A stretch of 64,000 nucleotides of DNA from Caulobacter radicis (GCF_003094615.1 NZ_QDKO01000044.1:16568-80567); one strand, 5' to 3'. Numbered from the stretch's first letter, positions 25,159-35,375 are shown. Made by a program: numbers and translations. The notes: generated by a model from the letters alone, not told the origin.

Positions 25159-25509
25159 GTGGAAGGCTCACTCTTAGAAAGCCCGGCTGGTTCGGGCTGG
25201 ACGCAGACCATTGTTAGGCGAGCGCCGGATGTCGGCCAGCTTCGAGTTGCATCGCTCGAATCGGCTAGCGACTTTTGGGCTCTGCCAAGTGAGCCTGGTC
25301 CGCTCTATCGGCAACTATACGCTTTGATCCGCTATCGTCTCGCCACGGGCGAGCTGCGGGTTGGCGACAGGCTACCCGATGAACGCCGTCTGGCGCGCCT
25401 CTGTGGGGTCTCCCGGTTGACGGTCCGAAGCGCCTTTGCGTTGCTCTGCGCCGATGGATGCATACAGCGACGGACGCGCCTTGGAACGATCATCCGCGCC
25501 GTTGTCTGA
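25159..25509 (+). CDS. GntR-type helix-turn-helix protein lacking a sensor domain (116 aa)
   Basis: GTG 25159 follows the GH32 stop directly. About 45 unrecognised residues precede a GntR winged helix: GPLYRQLYALIRYRLATGEL, RVGDRLPDERRLARLCGVSR and LTVRSAFALLCADGCIQRRT. GntR proteins normally carry a 100-160 residue effector domain after this. Here the frame ends within 12 residues, exactly at copy F of the 43-bp repeat, so a truncation is likely. Possibly still a DNA-binding protein. Confidence 0.65.
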   Translation: MEGSLLESPAGSGWTQTIVRRAPDVGQLRVASLESASDFWALPSEPGPLYRQLYALIRYRLATGELRVGDRLPDERRLARLCGVSRLTVRSAFALLCADGCIQRRTRLGTIIRAVV

Positions 25510-25551
25510 AGGTCCGGAGTCTGGAGCGGCGCCAATGTCTGCAGATGGCGC
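25509..25551 (+). repeat. 43-bp dispersed repeat, copy F
   Basis: AAGGTCCGGAGTCTGGAGCG and CCAATGTCTGCAGATGGCGC, beginning at the last base of the GntR-like stop codon. Confidence 0.65.
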
Positions 25552-25653
25552 AATCCCGTCCTCATGGCCCACGCCCAACAGCGTAAAACCCTTGGGCAGT
25601 CGGAAGGCCCGTGGCATCAGCGGGCCTACCACCCCAGCCATGAACGCCGACCC

Positions 25654-25992
25654 ATGACCCCCGACGACTTCCGCCAACTGGCGCTCAGCCAGCTCAACGC
25701 CCGCGTCGCCTCCCGCCTGGGGACGATCGAGTTCCTGGTCGGCGACAAGGTGTTCGCCACCCTGGGCGCGCCCGACCCGGCCTTCGCCGTCCTGCGCCTT
25801 TCGCCCGAAGACCAGGCGGCGGCCCTGGCCGCGGCGCCCGGCGTGTTCTCGCCTCAGGCAGGCGGGGCCGGCGCTCGCGGCGTGACCTGCGTGCGCCTGG
25901 CCCTGGCCGAGGCCGGACACCTCAAGCCGGTCCTGGCCAAAGCCGCCGGCAAGGCGCGCAACAGCCGCAGCGCGTTCAGCCGCATCGGCTAG
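25654..25992 (+). CDS. MmcQ/YjbR-family protein (112 aa)
   Basis: Small alpha/beta protein of the MmcQ/YjbR double-wing fold, thought to bind DNA; cellular role not established. Visible: MTPDDFRQLALSQLNARVAS, LVGDKVFATLGAPDPAFAVL, LRLSPEDQAAALAAAPGVFS and a C-terminal LALAEAGHLKPVLAKA helix. The start at 25654 fits the family start; no strong ribosome site. It lies between the fructan and lasso loci and has no evident link to either. Confidence 0.8.
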   Translation: MTPDDFRQLALSQLNARVASRLGTIEFLVGDKVFATLGAPDPAFAVLRLSPEDQAAALAAAPGVFSPQAGGAGARGVTCVRLALAEAGHLKPVLAKAAGKARNSRSAFSRIG

Positions 25993-26338
25993 CCCGCTTG
26001 ATGCAGGCGGCGCCCTGCGAGGCGACAATCCGGCAGGCGTCCAGGACCTTGCCTTGCCATCTTGCCGAACCCTGTTCTAGACTCGTGCCACGTCGCTGAA
26101 AGCGCGGCGTCGAGGCGTGAGAACCTCGCTTGAACCAACCGCTTCGCGTTCGGCTCCGCCCCGGCGCGACCGGTGTGTTGCGCCGGCGGCGCCGTCCATG
26201 ACGGCCGCTCCACACTCAAGCTTGAGTCTCGGGAATGCGGCTTCGCCGGTTCCGCCGCCTCTCCTTGGAGGCGGACGTGACCGGGCCAGCAGAGACCAGA
26301 CTTCAAGCCAGAACCCCTCGGCGCGGGAGCCCGCGCCG
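25993..26338 (+). other. Gene-free region before the lasso-cluster sigma factor
   Basis: 346 bp with no reading frame I can support. It contains the perfect 12-bp palindrome CTCAAGCTTGAG (26216-26227). The promoter of the sigma factor gene must lie here, but I cannot point to it. Confidence 0.4.
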
Positions 26339-26881
26339 ATGACCCTCAAGACCGTCGATCCGGTCCTGGGCGAGACCCAGACCGACGCCCGCCGCAAGCT
26401 CGACGCGCTGTTCCGGCGCCAAGCTCCGGCCCTGCTGCGGTTCCTGTCGCGGCGGACCAATCCCGAGGAGGCCCAGGACCTTGCCCAGGAGGCCTTCCTG
26501 CGCCTGACCCATGCGGCAGGCAAGCAGGCCCTGCAGAAGCCGGAGGCCTATCTTGGCCGCATCGCCCGCAACCTGCTGCGCGACCGGGCCAAGAGCGTCT
26601 CGGGTCGCCGCGAGCGCAGCCACGCCGTTCTTGAGCCCGAGGCGCATGCGACGAGCGACGGCGATCCCCACCTGGCCCTCGAAGCGCGCCAGCTGCTCGA
26701 GCGCCACGAGGCCGCCGTCCTCAAGCTCAAGCCCAAGACCCGCGAGGTCTATCTGCGCCATCGCGTCGACGGCCAGACCTATCCGCAGATCGCCGCCGCC
26801 CTGGGCATCGGCGTCAGCGCTGTGGAAAAGCACATGATGAAGGCCATCGCCGCCGTCGACCGCAGCCTCGGCCGGCCCTAG
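26339..26881 (+). CDS. FecI-type ECF sigma factor of the lasso cluster (180 aa)
   Basis: Region 2 (LDALFRRQAPALLRFLSRRT, EEAQDLAQEAFLRLTHA) and region 4 (LKLKPKTREVYLRHRVDGQT, YPQIAAALGIGVSAVEKHMM) as in FecI sigma factors. It is 9 bp upstream of a FecR gene and in line with a receptor carrying a signalling domain, so the three should form a cell-surface signalling system. The likely signal is the lasso peptide or a cargo-bound form. ATG 26339 is taken as the start. Confidence 0.92.
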   Translation: MTLKTVDPVLGETQTDARRKLDALFRRQAPALLRFLSRRTNPEEAQDLAQEAFLRLTHAAGKQALQKPEAYLGRIARNLLRDRAKSVSGRRERSHAVLEPEAHATSDGDPHLALEARQLLERHEAAVLKLKPKTREVYLRHRVDGQTYPQIAAALGIGVSAVEKHMMKAIAAVDRSLGRP

Positions 26882-26890
26882 GATCACGCC

Positions 26891-27856
26891 ATGACCTCGG
26901 GGGAAGAAGAGCATCTGCGCCGCGAGGCGGCCGCGTGGTTTGCGCGCATGCGCGGACCTGGCGCGGAGACCGCGCGCCCTGACTTCGACGCCTGGCGCGC
27001 CGCGCCCGGCCGCCAGGACGCCTATGACCGTTTGGTCCGGCGCTACGAAGAGTCGGCGATCCTGGGTCATTCCAAGCTCTCGGACCTGCGCCTGCGCACT
27101 AGCGCCTCGCGTCGGGGCCCGCCGCCCGCGGCGTGGTGGGCGGCCAGCGCCGCCGGCCTCGTTGTGGCCATCGCCCTGGCCACCGTCTCGCCCTGGCCGA
27201 TCTTTCCCGACGATCAGCCGCCACAGCAGCGGCTCGCCGCTGGAACCGGCCAGATCCGCAGCCTGTCTCCAGCGCCAGGTCTCACCGTGGTGCTCGACGC
27301 TGACACCGTGCTGCTGGCGTCCAGCGAGCGCGGCCGCTCGCGCCTGGTCCTCGAACGCGGACGCGCCCGCATCCACGCCCGGGGTCCGGTGGATGTCCAG
27401 GCCGGGGCCATGCGCGTCATGGGCCAGGACGCGGCCTTTGATCTCAGCCTCAGCGAGCGGTCGGTCGAGGTCTCCGCCCTCTCCGGGAGCCTGGAGGCGC
27501 GGCGCGACCGGCATCCCCTGATCTCGGGCCGCACCCGCCTTCAGCCGGGACAGGCGCTGATCCTCGCCGACGACCGCCTGGGCCCGCCGACCCGCGCCGC
27601 CGGGCGCGAGCGCCAGTGGCCCCAGGGCCTGCGCCTCTACCAGGACACCCCGCTCGCCGAAGTTCTCACCGACGCCAATCGCTACGGCGCCCGCAAGATC
27701 CGGCTGGCCGATCCCGCGCTGGGGTCCCTGCAGGTCAGCGGCGCCTTGAAGGTCACCGATCCGGACGGCCTGGCCCGGGCCCTGGCCGCGGCCCTGTCGC
27801 TGACGGTGACCCAGCTCCCGGGCGGCGACCTGGCGCTGTCGCGCCGCGGGGCGTGA
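26891..27856 (+). CDS. FecR-type anti-sigma/sigma regulator (321 aa)
   Basis: N-terminal cytosolic FecR domain (EEHLRREAAAWFARMRGPGA; PDFDAWRAAPGRQDAYDRLV), one transmembrane helix at about 79-98 (AASAAGLVVAIALATVSPW), then the periplasmic FecR domain (LSPAPGLTVVLDADTVLLAS) and a C-terminal STN-like stretch (YQDTPLAEVLTDANRYGARK). It passes the signal from the receptor's STN domain across the membrane to the sigma factor. Confidence 0.92.
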   Translation: MTSGEEEHLRREAAAWFARMRGPGAETARPDFDAWRAAPGRQDAYDRLVRRYEESAILGHSKLSDLRLRTSASRRGPPPAAWWAASAAGLVVAIALATVSPWPIFPDDQPPQQRLAAGTGQIRSLSPAPGLTVVLDADTVLLASSERGRSRLVLERGRARIHARGPVDVQAGAMRVMGQDAAFDLSLSERSVEVSALSGSLEARRDRHPLISGRTRLQPGQALILADDRLGPPTRAAGRERQWPQGLRLYQDTPLAEVLTDANRYGARKIRLADPALGSLQVSGALKVTDPDGLARALAAALSLTVTQLPGGDLALSRRGA

Positions 27857-27958
27857 TTTCAGCCGGACCGAGAAGTTTTTTGTGAGGGGTCGCCGCGCGG
27901 CCTCGTCAGAGCCACCCGGAACGACCGCGACCGTCGCGGTCCGCCGCCCGGGGGCTTC

Positions 27959-30920
27959 ATGCAACACCACACCACCCTTCTACGCCGCGGCCTGATGGCC
28001 ACGGTCGCCGGTCTCGTCCTGACCGCCGCCGCGCCGGCCCTGGCCGCGCCGCCCCTCCTGCAGGCCGAGCACCAGACCTATGACCTGCCCGCCCAGCCGC
28101 TGGGCGAGGCGCTCGGCGCGGCGGCCCGGATCAGCGGCCGCCAAGTGGTGGTCGCCTCGCCGCTGGTGCGGGGCAAGACCGCCCCGGCGCTGTCGGGCCG
28201 CTACACCGCCGACCAGGCCTATGCGGCGCTGCTCTCCGGGTCGGGTCTCAAGCTCGTCCGGGTGGGCGCGACGCTGGTGCTCAAGCCCGCCGACGAGACC
28301 GCGCCGGGGGAGGTCCGCGCCGGTGACGAACCCGAAAGCCTCGCCGAGGTCGTGGTCACCGGCACCCGCATCCGCGGCGCGGGGCCCGTGGGGGCCAACG
28401 TCATCGCCATCAGCCGGCAGGACATCGAGGCCAGCGGCTACGCCACCACCCAGCAGATCGTCCAATCGATACCGCAGAACTACGGCGGCGGCCCCAACGA
28501 GGGCACCCTGTACGGAACCGGCCGCAACGGCGCCAGCGCCAATCTGGGCGCGGGCTCGGGCGTCAATCTGCGTGGCCTGGGCGCCAGCTCGACCCTCGTG
28601 CTGCTGAACGGCTCGCGCCCGCCGATGGGCGGCCGCACCGGGGTGTTCGCCGACCTTTCGCTCGTGCCCGCCTCGGCGATCTCGCGGATCGAGGTCCTGG
28701 CCGACGGCGCCTCGGCCCTCTACGGCTCCGACGCCGTGGCCGGCGTGGTCAACGTGCTGTTCCGCGACGCCTACCAAGGCCTGGAGACGCAAATGCGCCT
28801 GGGCGGGGCGCAGGGCGGAGCCGCCGAACGCCAGTTCGGCGCCCTGGCCGGGCGGGCCTGGCCGGGCGGTCGCCTGGTCGCCGCCTACGAGGTCATGCGC
28901 CGCGACGCGCTGGCCGCGGCCGAGCGCCCCTACGCGACCTCGGACCTGCGCCCCTTCGGCGGGCCGGACTATCGCTCGGTCTATGCCGCGCCGGGGACCA
29001 TCGTCGCCGGCGGCCAGACCTTCGCCATCCCCGCCGGCCAGAACGGGGTCGGACTGCGCGCCGGCCAGCTGTTGCGGGGCTTCGTCAACCGCGAGGACGG
29101 CCGGCTGGACACCGACATCCTGCCGCGCCAGACCCGCCAAGCCCTCTACGCCAGCGGCGAGCAGGACCTCGGCGCGGTGACCCTGTTTGGGCAACTGCTC
29201 GTCGCCGACCGGCGCTTCGCCTTCCGCAGTCCGACGGTGTCCCAGACCGCCACGACCGTGCCGGTCGCAAATCCGTTCTATGTCGATCCGATCGGCACGG
29301 GCCAACCGGTGCGGGTCCAGTACAGCTTCGTTGGCGACCTTGGCCCGCAGATCTATTCGGGCCACGTGCGCGCCTACAACGCCACGATCGGGGCCCGCGG
29401 CGAGATCGGCGCCTGGTCGCTCTCGGCGCGAGCCGGGTACGGTCTCCAGGAGGAGGCCAGCCTGACCAAGAACTTCCTCAACACCTATCGGCTGGGCCTG
29501 GCCCTGGCCGACCCCAATCCGGCGACGGCCTACAATCTGTTCGGCGATCCGGGCTCGACGCCGCAGGCGACCATCGACAAGGTGCGCGGCTTCGCCTTCA
29601 ACCACGGTGTCTTCGAAGCCTGGTCGGCCGACCTGAGGGCCGACGGACCGCTGCTGACCCTGCCGGCGGGGGGGGGTCCGGCTGGCGCTCGGCCTGGAGC
29701 ACCGGGACGAGCGCTATCGGCTGGACAGCCTCAACGACATTGGCGGCGCCGTTGCGTCGGCCAGCACCCTGGCCCTGCCAGGCCCCCGCAAGATCGATGC
29801 GGCCTATGCCGAACTGCGCGCGCCCCTGGTCGGGCCAGAGGCGGAGGTCCCGCTGGTGCGGCGGCTGACCCTGTCCCTGGCCGGCCGTATCGAGCGCTAC
29901 AGCGACTTTGGGACCACTCGTAACCCGAAGGTCGGGCTGGACTGGTCGCCGGTCGGCGACCTGACGCTGAAAGCGGCCTACGGGACCGCGTTCCGCGCGC
30001 CAAGCTTCAATGACCAGCGCCAGGGCATCGGCAGCACGCTTTACCAGCCGGCCGCTCTGGTGGACCCGGCCTCGCCCACGGGCAGCACCGTGGTGCTAGC
30101 CCTGATCGGGAACCGGCCGGGGATCGGCCCCGAACGCGCTCGCACCCTGACCACGACCGCCGAATGGACGCCGCAGGCCGTCGCCGGCCTGAAGGTCACC
30201 GCCAGCTACTTCCGGGTGCGCTATCGCGACCGCATTTCCAGCATCAACGCCGACATCTTCAACGCTCTGATCAACCGGGCGCGCTACGCCGACCTGCTCA
30301 CCGAGGCTCCTAGCCCCGAGGTGGTCGCGGCCTACTATGCGAGCCCGTACTTTTCCAATCCGGGCGCGATCCCGGCCGCCAACGTCAAGGTGATCGTCGA
30401 CGCCCGTGTCCAGAACCTGGCCGTCGTCGACGAGGACGGCGTTGATCTCGACATCGCCTACGGCCGTGCGGTCGGCGCGGGACGTCTGAGCCTTGGGCTG
30501 TCGGCGGCCTACATCTTCAGCGTCGAGCAAGCGGTGTCGCGCAACGCCGACCCGGCCGAAACCCGCGGAACGGTCGGCAATCCGCTGCGGCTTCGCGCCA
30601 GGATGCGGGCCGGCTGGAGCCAGGGGGGCTGGGACGCCAGCGCCTTCGTCAACTTCGCCGACGGCTACCGCAACCAGACGGTCACGCCCTACGAGAAGGT
30701 CGACGCCTGGACGACGCTCGATCTCAACATCGGCTACCGCTTCGCGGCCGACCGGGTCGGCCTCTCGGGCCTGCGCGCGGCGCTGTCGATCGCCAATCTG
30801 CTCGACCGCGATCCGCCCTATGTCAATCTACGCACCTCGACCTCCGGCATCGGCTTCGACAGCGACAACGCCAGTCCGATCGGTCGTTCGATCGCGCTGC
30901 AGGTCACCAAGTCGTGGTGA
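27959..30920 (+). pseudogene. FecA-type TonB receptor of the lasso cluster, frameshifted at a G9 tract
   Basis: The first frame gives a signal peptide, an STN signalling domain (about 38-105; YDLPAQPLGEALGAAARISG), a TonB box (AEVVVTGTRIRG), plug and half the barrel. At the run of nine G (29668-29676) the frame is lost; with eight G it continues as VRLALGLEHRDERYRLDSLN to the true end RSIALQVTKSW at 30920, about 986 residues in all. This is a phase-variable tract, a fresh mutation or a sequencing error. Without the repair only a 654-residue truncated protein is made. It should import or sense the lasso peptide. Confidence 0.88.
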
Positions 30921-32908
30921 GCCTGATCGCCTGGGCGGCCGCCGCGACGATCGCGTCGGCGCCTCCCGCGCCGCCGACGCTGAGCGACCTCGTCGAGGTC
31001 GTGGACATCTCGAGCCTGGCCGTTTCCCCCGACGGCCGGTGGGCGGCCTATCGCCAGGAGCAGAGCTCGCTGGCGCGCAACGCCAAGCTCCTCAGCTGGT
31101 GGGTGGCCGACCTGCAGGGGTCCGGACCGCCCCGGCGCCTGGCCGAAGGCGGGGAGGCGCTGTGGACGGACGCTGGAACCCTGCCGGCCGAACCGCCCCT
31201 GTGGTCGCCAGACAGCCGACGCTTCTATGTGCGGGCCCTGGTCGATGGGGCCGTGCAGGCCTGGTCGGTCGATCTGGCCGACGGCGGGCGCAGGCTCACG
31301 AGCGAGGACGGAGACATCGCCGATCTGGCCCTGGTCGAAGGCGGCGCGCGCCTCAGCTTCACCGTCGGCGCCAGCCGCGCCGCCGTCCGCCTTGCCGAGC
31401 AGCGGCAGAAAGACGAGGGCGTCCTCATCGACGCCAGCATCGACCCTGCCCAGAACCTCTTCGATGCGGCGCCGGTCAATGGCCGTCCGGCCGCCCAGCG
31501 CCTCACCGGCCGCTGGTTTCGACGCCAGGGTCTGCTGGCCGCGGCGCCCCGCATCCGCAAGTCGGTCCCGGCGGCGGGCGGGCCGGTTCGGACGGAGGAC
31601 GACCCCGTTGCGCTTGCCGGCGACGGCGCGACACGCGGCAAGGCCGCCGCCTCTCCCGACGGGTTCGGCATGGCGCGGCTCGCCGACGGCCGCCTGGATG
31701 TTACGCGGCCCTCAGGCGAGGTCGTCGCCTGCCGGGTCGCCGACTGCGCGTCGGTCAAGGCTCTGGCCTGGCGGCCCGGCGCTGACGAACTGGTGCTGAC
31801 GCTGGGCGACTCCGCCCGCCGCCAGCGGCTGGCCGTCTGGCGGCCCGGCCGCGCCCAGCGGCCCGGGCCGTTGCGCGCTTTGGCGTCGAGCCAGGGGCTG
31901 ATCGGCGGCGGGGCGGCCGACACGCCCTGCGCCTTGACCGCGACGACGGCGGTTTGCGTGGCGGCCGAGCCGACGACGCCGCCTCGGTTGGTCTCGATCA
32001 ACCTTGCTGGAAAGCCGCGGACCCGGGTCCTCGCCGCCCCGAACCAGACCCTCGACGGCGCCGCCAAACCCGGGGCGCGCCTCTTCGAATGGCGCGCCGC
32101 CGACGGGCGGGCGTTCGCCGGCTGGCTGATGCTGCCGGCTGGGCCGCCCCGGCGCAGTCCCTTGTTCGTGACCTACTACCTCTGCGAGGGCTATCTGCGC
32201 GGCGGCTTCGGCGACGAGTTCCCCCTCGGAGCCATGGCGCAGGCCGGGGTGGCCACGCTCTGCATCAACAAGGCCTATCAGTCCGAAGCCAGTCACGATC
32301 CCGTCGCCGACTATCGCACCGGCCTGTCGGCGGTCCAGGCCGCCGTGGATCGCCTGGCGACCGAGGGGCTTGTCGACCGCGCAAGGATCGGCATGGGCGG
32401 TTTCAGCTTCGGGAGCGAGGTGACGACCTGGACGGCGATGAACAGCAATCTGCTGGCGGCCGCCTCGATCGCCTCCACGCAGATGGAGCCGGCCTATTAC
32501 TGGCTGAACGGCGCGGCCGGGCGGGACAACCACGCCGTGCTCAAACGGAGCTGGGGGCTGGGCCCGCCCGAAGAGACGCCTGAACGCTGGAAGCTGATCT
32601 CGCCGGCCCTCAACGCCGCCAGGATCCGCGCGCCCTTGCTGATGCAACTGCCCGAGCAGGAGTATCGGCTGAGCTTCGAACTTTTCGCGCGGCTCTCCAA
32701 CTCCGCCACGCCGGTCGACCTCTACGTCTTCCCCGAAGAACCGCACATGAAGACCCAACCCCGCCATCGCCTGGCGGTCTATCAGCGCAACCTCGACTGG
32801 TTCCGGTTCTGGCTGCAGGGCCATGTCGATCCCGATCCAACAAGGGCGGGGCAGTATGCGCGCTGGTCGCGGATGGCCCAGCGAAGGGCCGCGGCCGGCG
32901 CGCCGTGA
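30914..32908 (+). CDS. atxE2: Lasso-peptide isopeptidase, S9/prolyl-oligopeptidase fold (664 aa)
   Basis: Opens the macrolactam ring of a lasso peptide; the AtxE2 type is found beside proteobacterial lasso clusters. N-terminal signal-like segment, a seven-bladed propeller (SLAVSPDGRWAAYRQE opens it), then an alpha/beta-hydrolase domain with GMGGFSFGSEV (nucleophile Ser498) and PEEPHMKTQP (catalytic His611). GTG 30914 overlaps the receptor stop. It is convergent with the biosynthesis genes, which matches the astexin/caulosegnin type of organisation. The gene symbol is by analogy. Confidence 0.92.
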   Translation: MVSLIAWAAAATIASAPPAPPTLSDLVEVVDISSLAVSPDGRWAAYRQEQSSLARNAKLLSWWVADLQGSGPPRRLAEGGEALWTDAGTLPAEPPLWSPDSRRFYVRALVDGAVQAWSVDLADGGRRLTSEDGDIADLALVEGGARLSFTVGASRAAVRLAEQRQKDEGVLIDASIDPAQNLFDAAPVNGRPAAQRLTGRWFRRQGLLAAAPRIRKSVPAAGGPVRTEDDPVALAGDGATRGKAAASPDGFGMARLADGRLDVTRPSGEVVACRVADCASVKALAWRPGADELVLTLGDSARRQRLAVWRPGRAQRPGPLRALASSQGLIGGGAADTPCALTATTAVCVAAEPTTPPRLVSINLAGKPRTRVLAAPNQTLDGAAKPGARLFEWRAADGRAFAGWLMLPAGPPRRSPLFVTYYLCEGYLRGGFGDEFPLGAMAQAGVATLCINKAYQSEASHDPVADYRTGLSAVQAAVDRLATEGLVDRARIGMGGFSFGSEVTTWTAMNSNLLAAASIASTQMEPAYYWLNGAAGRDNHAVLKRSWGLGPPEETPERWKLISPALNAARIRAPLLMQLPEQEYRLSFELFARLSNSATPVDLYVFPEEPHMKTQPRHRLAVYQRNLDWFRFWLQGHVDPDPTRAGQYARWSRMAQRRAAAGAP

Positions 32909-32931
32909 AGAGGCGGCCAGATGGCGAAGGC

Positions 32932-34659
32932 TCAGCGACTCCAGCTTCGCGCCCACAGTTCGGCGTCGACCAGCCGCAGAATGCTCATGAAGCGGGCCTG
33001 GGTCATTTCCACCGGCTTGCGCAGGGTGGCGGCGACACCGTCGAGGTCGAGCAGGCTCTCGCGGGCGAGGAGACCCTCGGCGAGCATCGGCCCGATGCGA
33101 TCGCGGTTGGCCTCATAGGCGGCGGCGACGAAGCTGTTGATGCGTCCCTTGGAGCGGCGGTTGAGGACGTCGGCGGGAAGCAACGCGGCAAAGGCGCGCC
33201 GGGCGATCGCCCGGTCGCGTCCACCGGCCACCGATAGCCAGGTGGGGATGGCGAGCGCCAGTTCGAGCACCGGCTGGGCCATGTGCGGCGACACCACGGT
33301 GGCGGCCACGCTGCGATCATGGCCATCCATGTGCGCATGAACGCCCAGAACCGCCTGAACGTGACGGCGCTTGCCGGGCGGGAGGCCGGCGAGGCCGTCC
33401 TGCCAAGGATGGTGGGGGCTGGCGACCTGCCGCCAAGCCGGGGCCAGGTGCTCGAGATCCGGCGACCTGGGCGGATCCTGGCGACGCAGGCCGATCTTCA
33501 GGGCCAAGCGCGCCACGGTCCAGGCGTTCGCGCCCGTCAGGCTGGCGACGTCCATGATCGTCGTCATCACACCTGGGCTAAGCCCTTGCGCCCTGAACCG
33601 GTCGACGACGGGCGCGGCGGAAATGAAGTAGCCGAACACGCTGTCGCCGCCCGCGCCATTGAAGAAGGCGGAGGCGCGATGCTGTCGGCCCTGCTGCTGG
33701 AAGGCCGCATCCACCGACTGCAGGACGGTCGGGCGCCCCGGTCGGGCCAGGCGGGCCAGAGGCGGCGCAGAAAAGTCGATGTCCCCCGCGTCCAGGACGA
33801 GTTCGGTCAACGGCAGACCGGCGGCTCGCGCGACCTGCCGCGCATAGCGCCGCTCGTCGCCCTCTGGCCCGATGGTGGTGACATTGACCGCGAACGCCGC
33901 GACGCGTTCCCTCAGCGCCAGGGCCACGATCGAGGAGTCAAGGCCTCCGGACAGCTCGACGATGATCGGACCTTCGGCCGCCGCCAGCGCGGCGACGCTG
34001 CCTTCAATTTCCGCGAGCAGCCGTTCGGCCCAGTCGCCGGCCTCCAGGCGCGGCGCCGCCTCGATCACCTGGCTTGGACGCCAGAATGGGCGCGTCGACA
34101 TCGCACCCTTGGGAGGGGCCGCCAGCGCGTCGCCGGGAAGGATCTCCTCGACGCCGACCAGGCCCGTCGCTGCCGACCGGGCGCCGCCGAAGGCGATATG
34201 ACGGGCCAGATAGCTCCAGTCGATGCGAGGTGAAACCAAGCCCAAGGCGGCCGCCTGGCCCACATCGGAGAACAGCAGGTCCATCGGCTCGCGACGGATC
34301 CGAAAGGCCGGCAGATTGCCTGACGGATCTCGCGCGGCGACCATCCCGCCGGCCGGATCGACCAGAACGGCAAGGTATCGGCCCCAGTACGATCGGCTCA
34401 GTGTCTCCAGCACATCAGAGGTATCGCCGAGCCCCGCAGCCGTCCGCACGCGCTCGGGCCGCGCAGCGCGGGTGAAAAGCCGCCCGAACACCACCCCGCG
34501 CCCACCGGGCAGAACTAGGATTTCCTCGACCGGCGAGAACGCCGCCCAGGTCGGGCCCTGCGCCGCCAGCGGCAGCGTCGGGCCAAAGCCGCCGGCCTGG
34601 ATCGCCTGGGTGATGATCGGCGGCGTCTCAGCGCGCCACAAGGCGAAGACGTAGCTCAT
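32932..34659 (-). CDS. Lasso cyclase, asparagine-synthetase-like (C protein, 575 aa)
   Basis: Adenylates the ring Asp/Glu side chain and closes the isopeptide bond with Gly1. The N-terminal half resembles the glutaminase domain of asparagine synthetase without its Cys nucleophile. The C-terminal half has the ATP PP-loop ELSGGLDSSIVALALRE (235-251), FFNGAGGDSVFGYF and the late RRAFAALLPADVLNRRSKGR stretch. ATG 34659 overlaps the B-protein stop (ATGA). The GTG at 34662 would add one residue. Confidence 0.95.
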   Translation of the reverse strand: MSYVFALWRAETPPIITQAIQAGGFGPTLPLAAQGPTWAAFSPVEEILVLPGGRGVVFGRLFTRAARPERVRTAAGLGDTSDVLETLSRSYWGRYLAVLVDPAGGMVAARDPSGNLPAFRIRREPMDLLFSDVGQAAALGLVSPRIDWSYLARHIAFGGARSAATGLVGVEEILPGDALAAPPKGAMSTRPFWRPSQVIEAAPRLEAGDWAERLLAEIEGSVAALAAAEGPIIVELSGGLDSSIVALALRERVAAFAVNVTTIGPEGDERRYARQVARAAGLPLTELVLDAGDIDFSAPPLARLARPGRPTVLQSVDAAFQQQGRQHRASAFFNGAGGDSVFGYFISAAPVVDRFRAQGLSPGVMTTIMDVASLTGANAWTVARLALKIGLRRQDPPRSPDLEHLAPAWRQVASPHHPWQDGLAGLPPGKRRHVQAVLGVHAHMDGHDRSVAATVVSPHMAQPVLELALAIPTWLSVAGGRDRAIARRAFAALLPADVLNRRSKGRINSFVAAAYEANRDRIGPMLAEGLLARESLLDLDGVAATLRKPVEMTQARFMSILRLVDAELWARSWSR

Positions 34660-35327
34660 CACACCACCAGGATCGGCGTCAGCATGGCGGTTCGATGCAG
34701 GGACTCATTGAGCGCGCAGTCGCCCGATTGCGCCCAGGCGTGGGCCTCGAAGGGCGGCGTGGCGACGGCCAACACCACGTCGACGTCTATGCCCCTACGA
34801 GAGAGAAAATGCGCCATGGCCAGGGAGTCCAGAAGACATATCGGCGTCACTGGAACGAGACTGCGCACAGCCAGGAAGCGACGCGCCAGCGCCTCGGCCT
34901 GCGCGCTGCGCCCAGACATGCCGCCAGCGCGACGTCGCCGCCAGCGCCGCCACCCGACGACTCGAGCAAAAGGGCGAAGGCGCAGCAACCAAAAGACGAC
35001 AAGCACCGCCCAGAAGACCTCGACGACATCCATAGCCGTCGCCCCCGAACGCTCGTGGGCGATTTCAAAGGCGCTGCGCGCGGGCAGCGTCCGCGCGCAG
35101 GGCGCCACCGGTTGTCCCCGGCCGTCCCGCACCAGGAGGCCCGCGGCGATCAGCGGCCCGAGGCCGGCCTCGTCGATGGGGCCGACGCCAGCGCCTCGCG
35201 CAAGCGCCGACAGGGCGACAGCCTGGGCCTGGCCCAGGCCAAGATAGCGATCGCGATTGAGGTCCAGGACCACGCCCAGGTCCGCGACCAGGCAGTAGGA
35301 CACGCCCGGCGCCAGTTCGTAAGTCAT
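34659..35327 (-). CDS. Lasso leader protease, fused B protein (222 aa)
   Basis: Removes the precursor leader. The N-terminal part (about 1-80; VSYCLVADLGVVLDLNRDRY) is the PqqD-like recognition element that binds the leader; the C-terminal part is a transglutaminase-like Cys protease with C164 (TPICLLDSLAMAHFL), H196 (PPFEAHAWAQ) and probably D203. Both parts are in one chain, as usual in Proteobacteria. GAGG precedes ATG 35327. It is 48 bp downstream of the first precursor. Confidence 0.92.
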   Translation of the reverse strand: MTYELAPGVSYCLVADLGVVLDLNRDRYLGLGQAQAVALSALARGAGVGPIDEAGLGPLIAAGLLVRDGRGQPVAPCARTLPARSAFEIAHERSGATAMDVVEVFWAVLVVFWLLRLRPFARVVGWRRWRRRRAGGMSGRSAQAEALARRFLAVRSLVPVTPICLLDSLAMAHFLSRRGIDVDVVLAVATPPFEAHAWAQSGDCALNESLHRTAMLTPILVV

Positions 35328-35375
35328 TGTCAGCCTCGAAAGCGGAGCGGGCCTGTCGCGCCCGCTCCGCGGGGC

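Noticed and set aside
27980..29605. A 541-codon minus-strand frame opposite the lasso TonB receptor
   Set aside because: Shadow of the receptor; no domain, no ribosome site.
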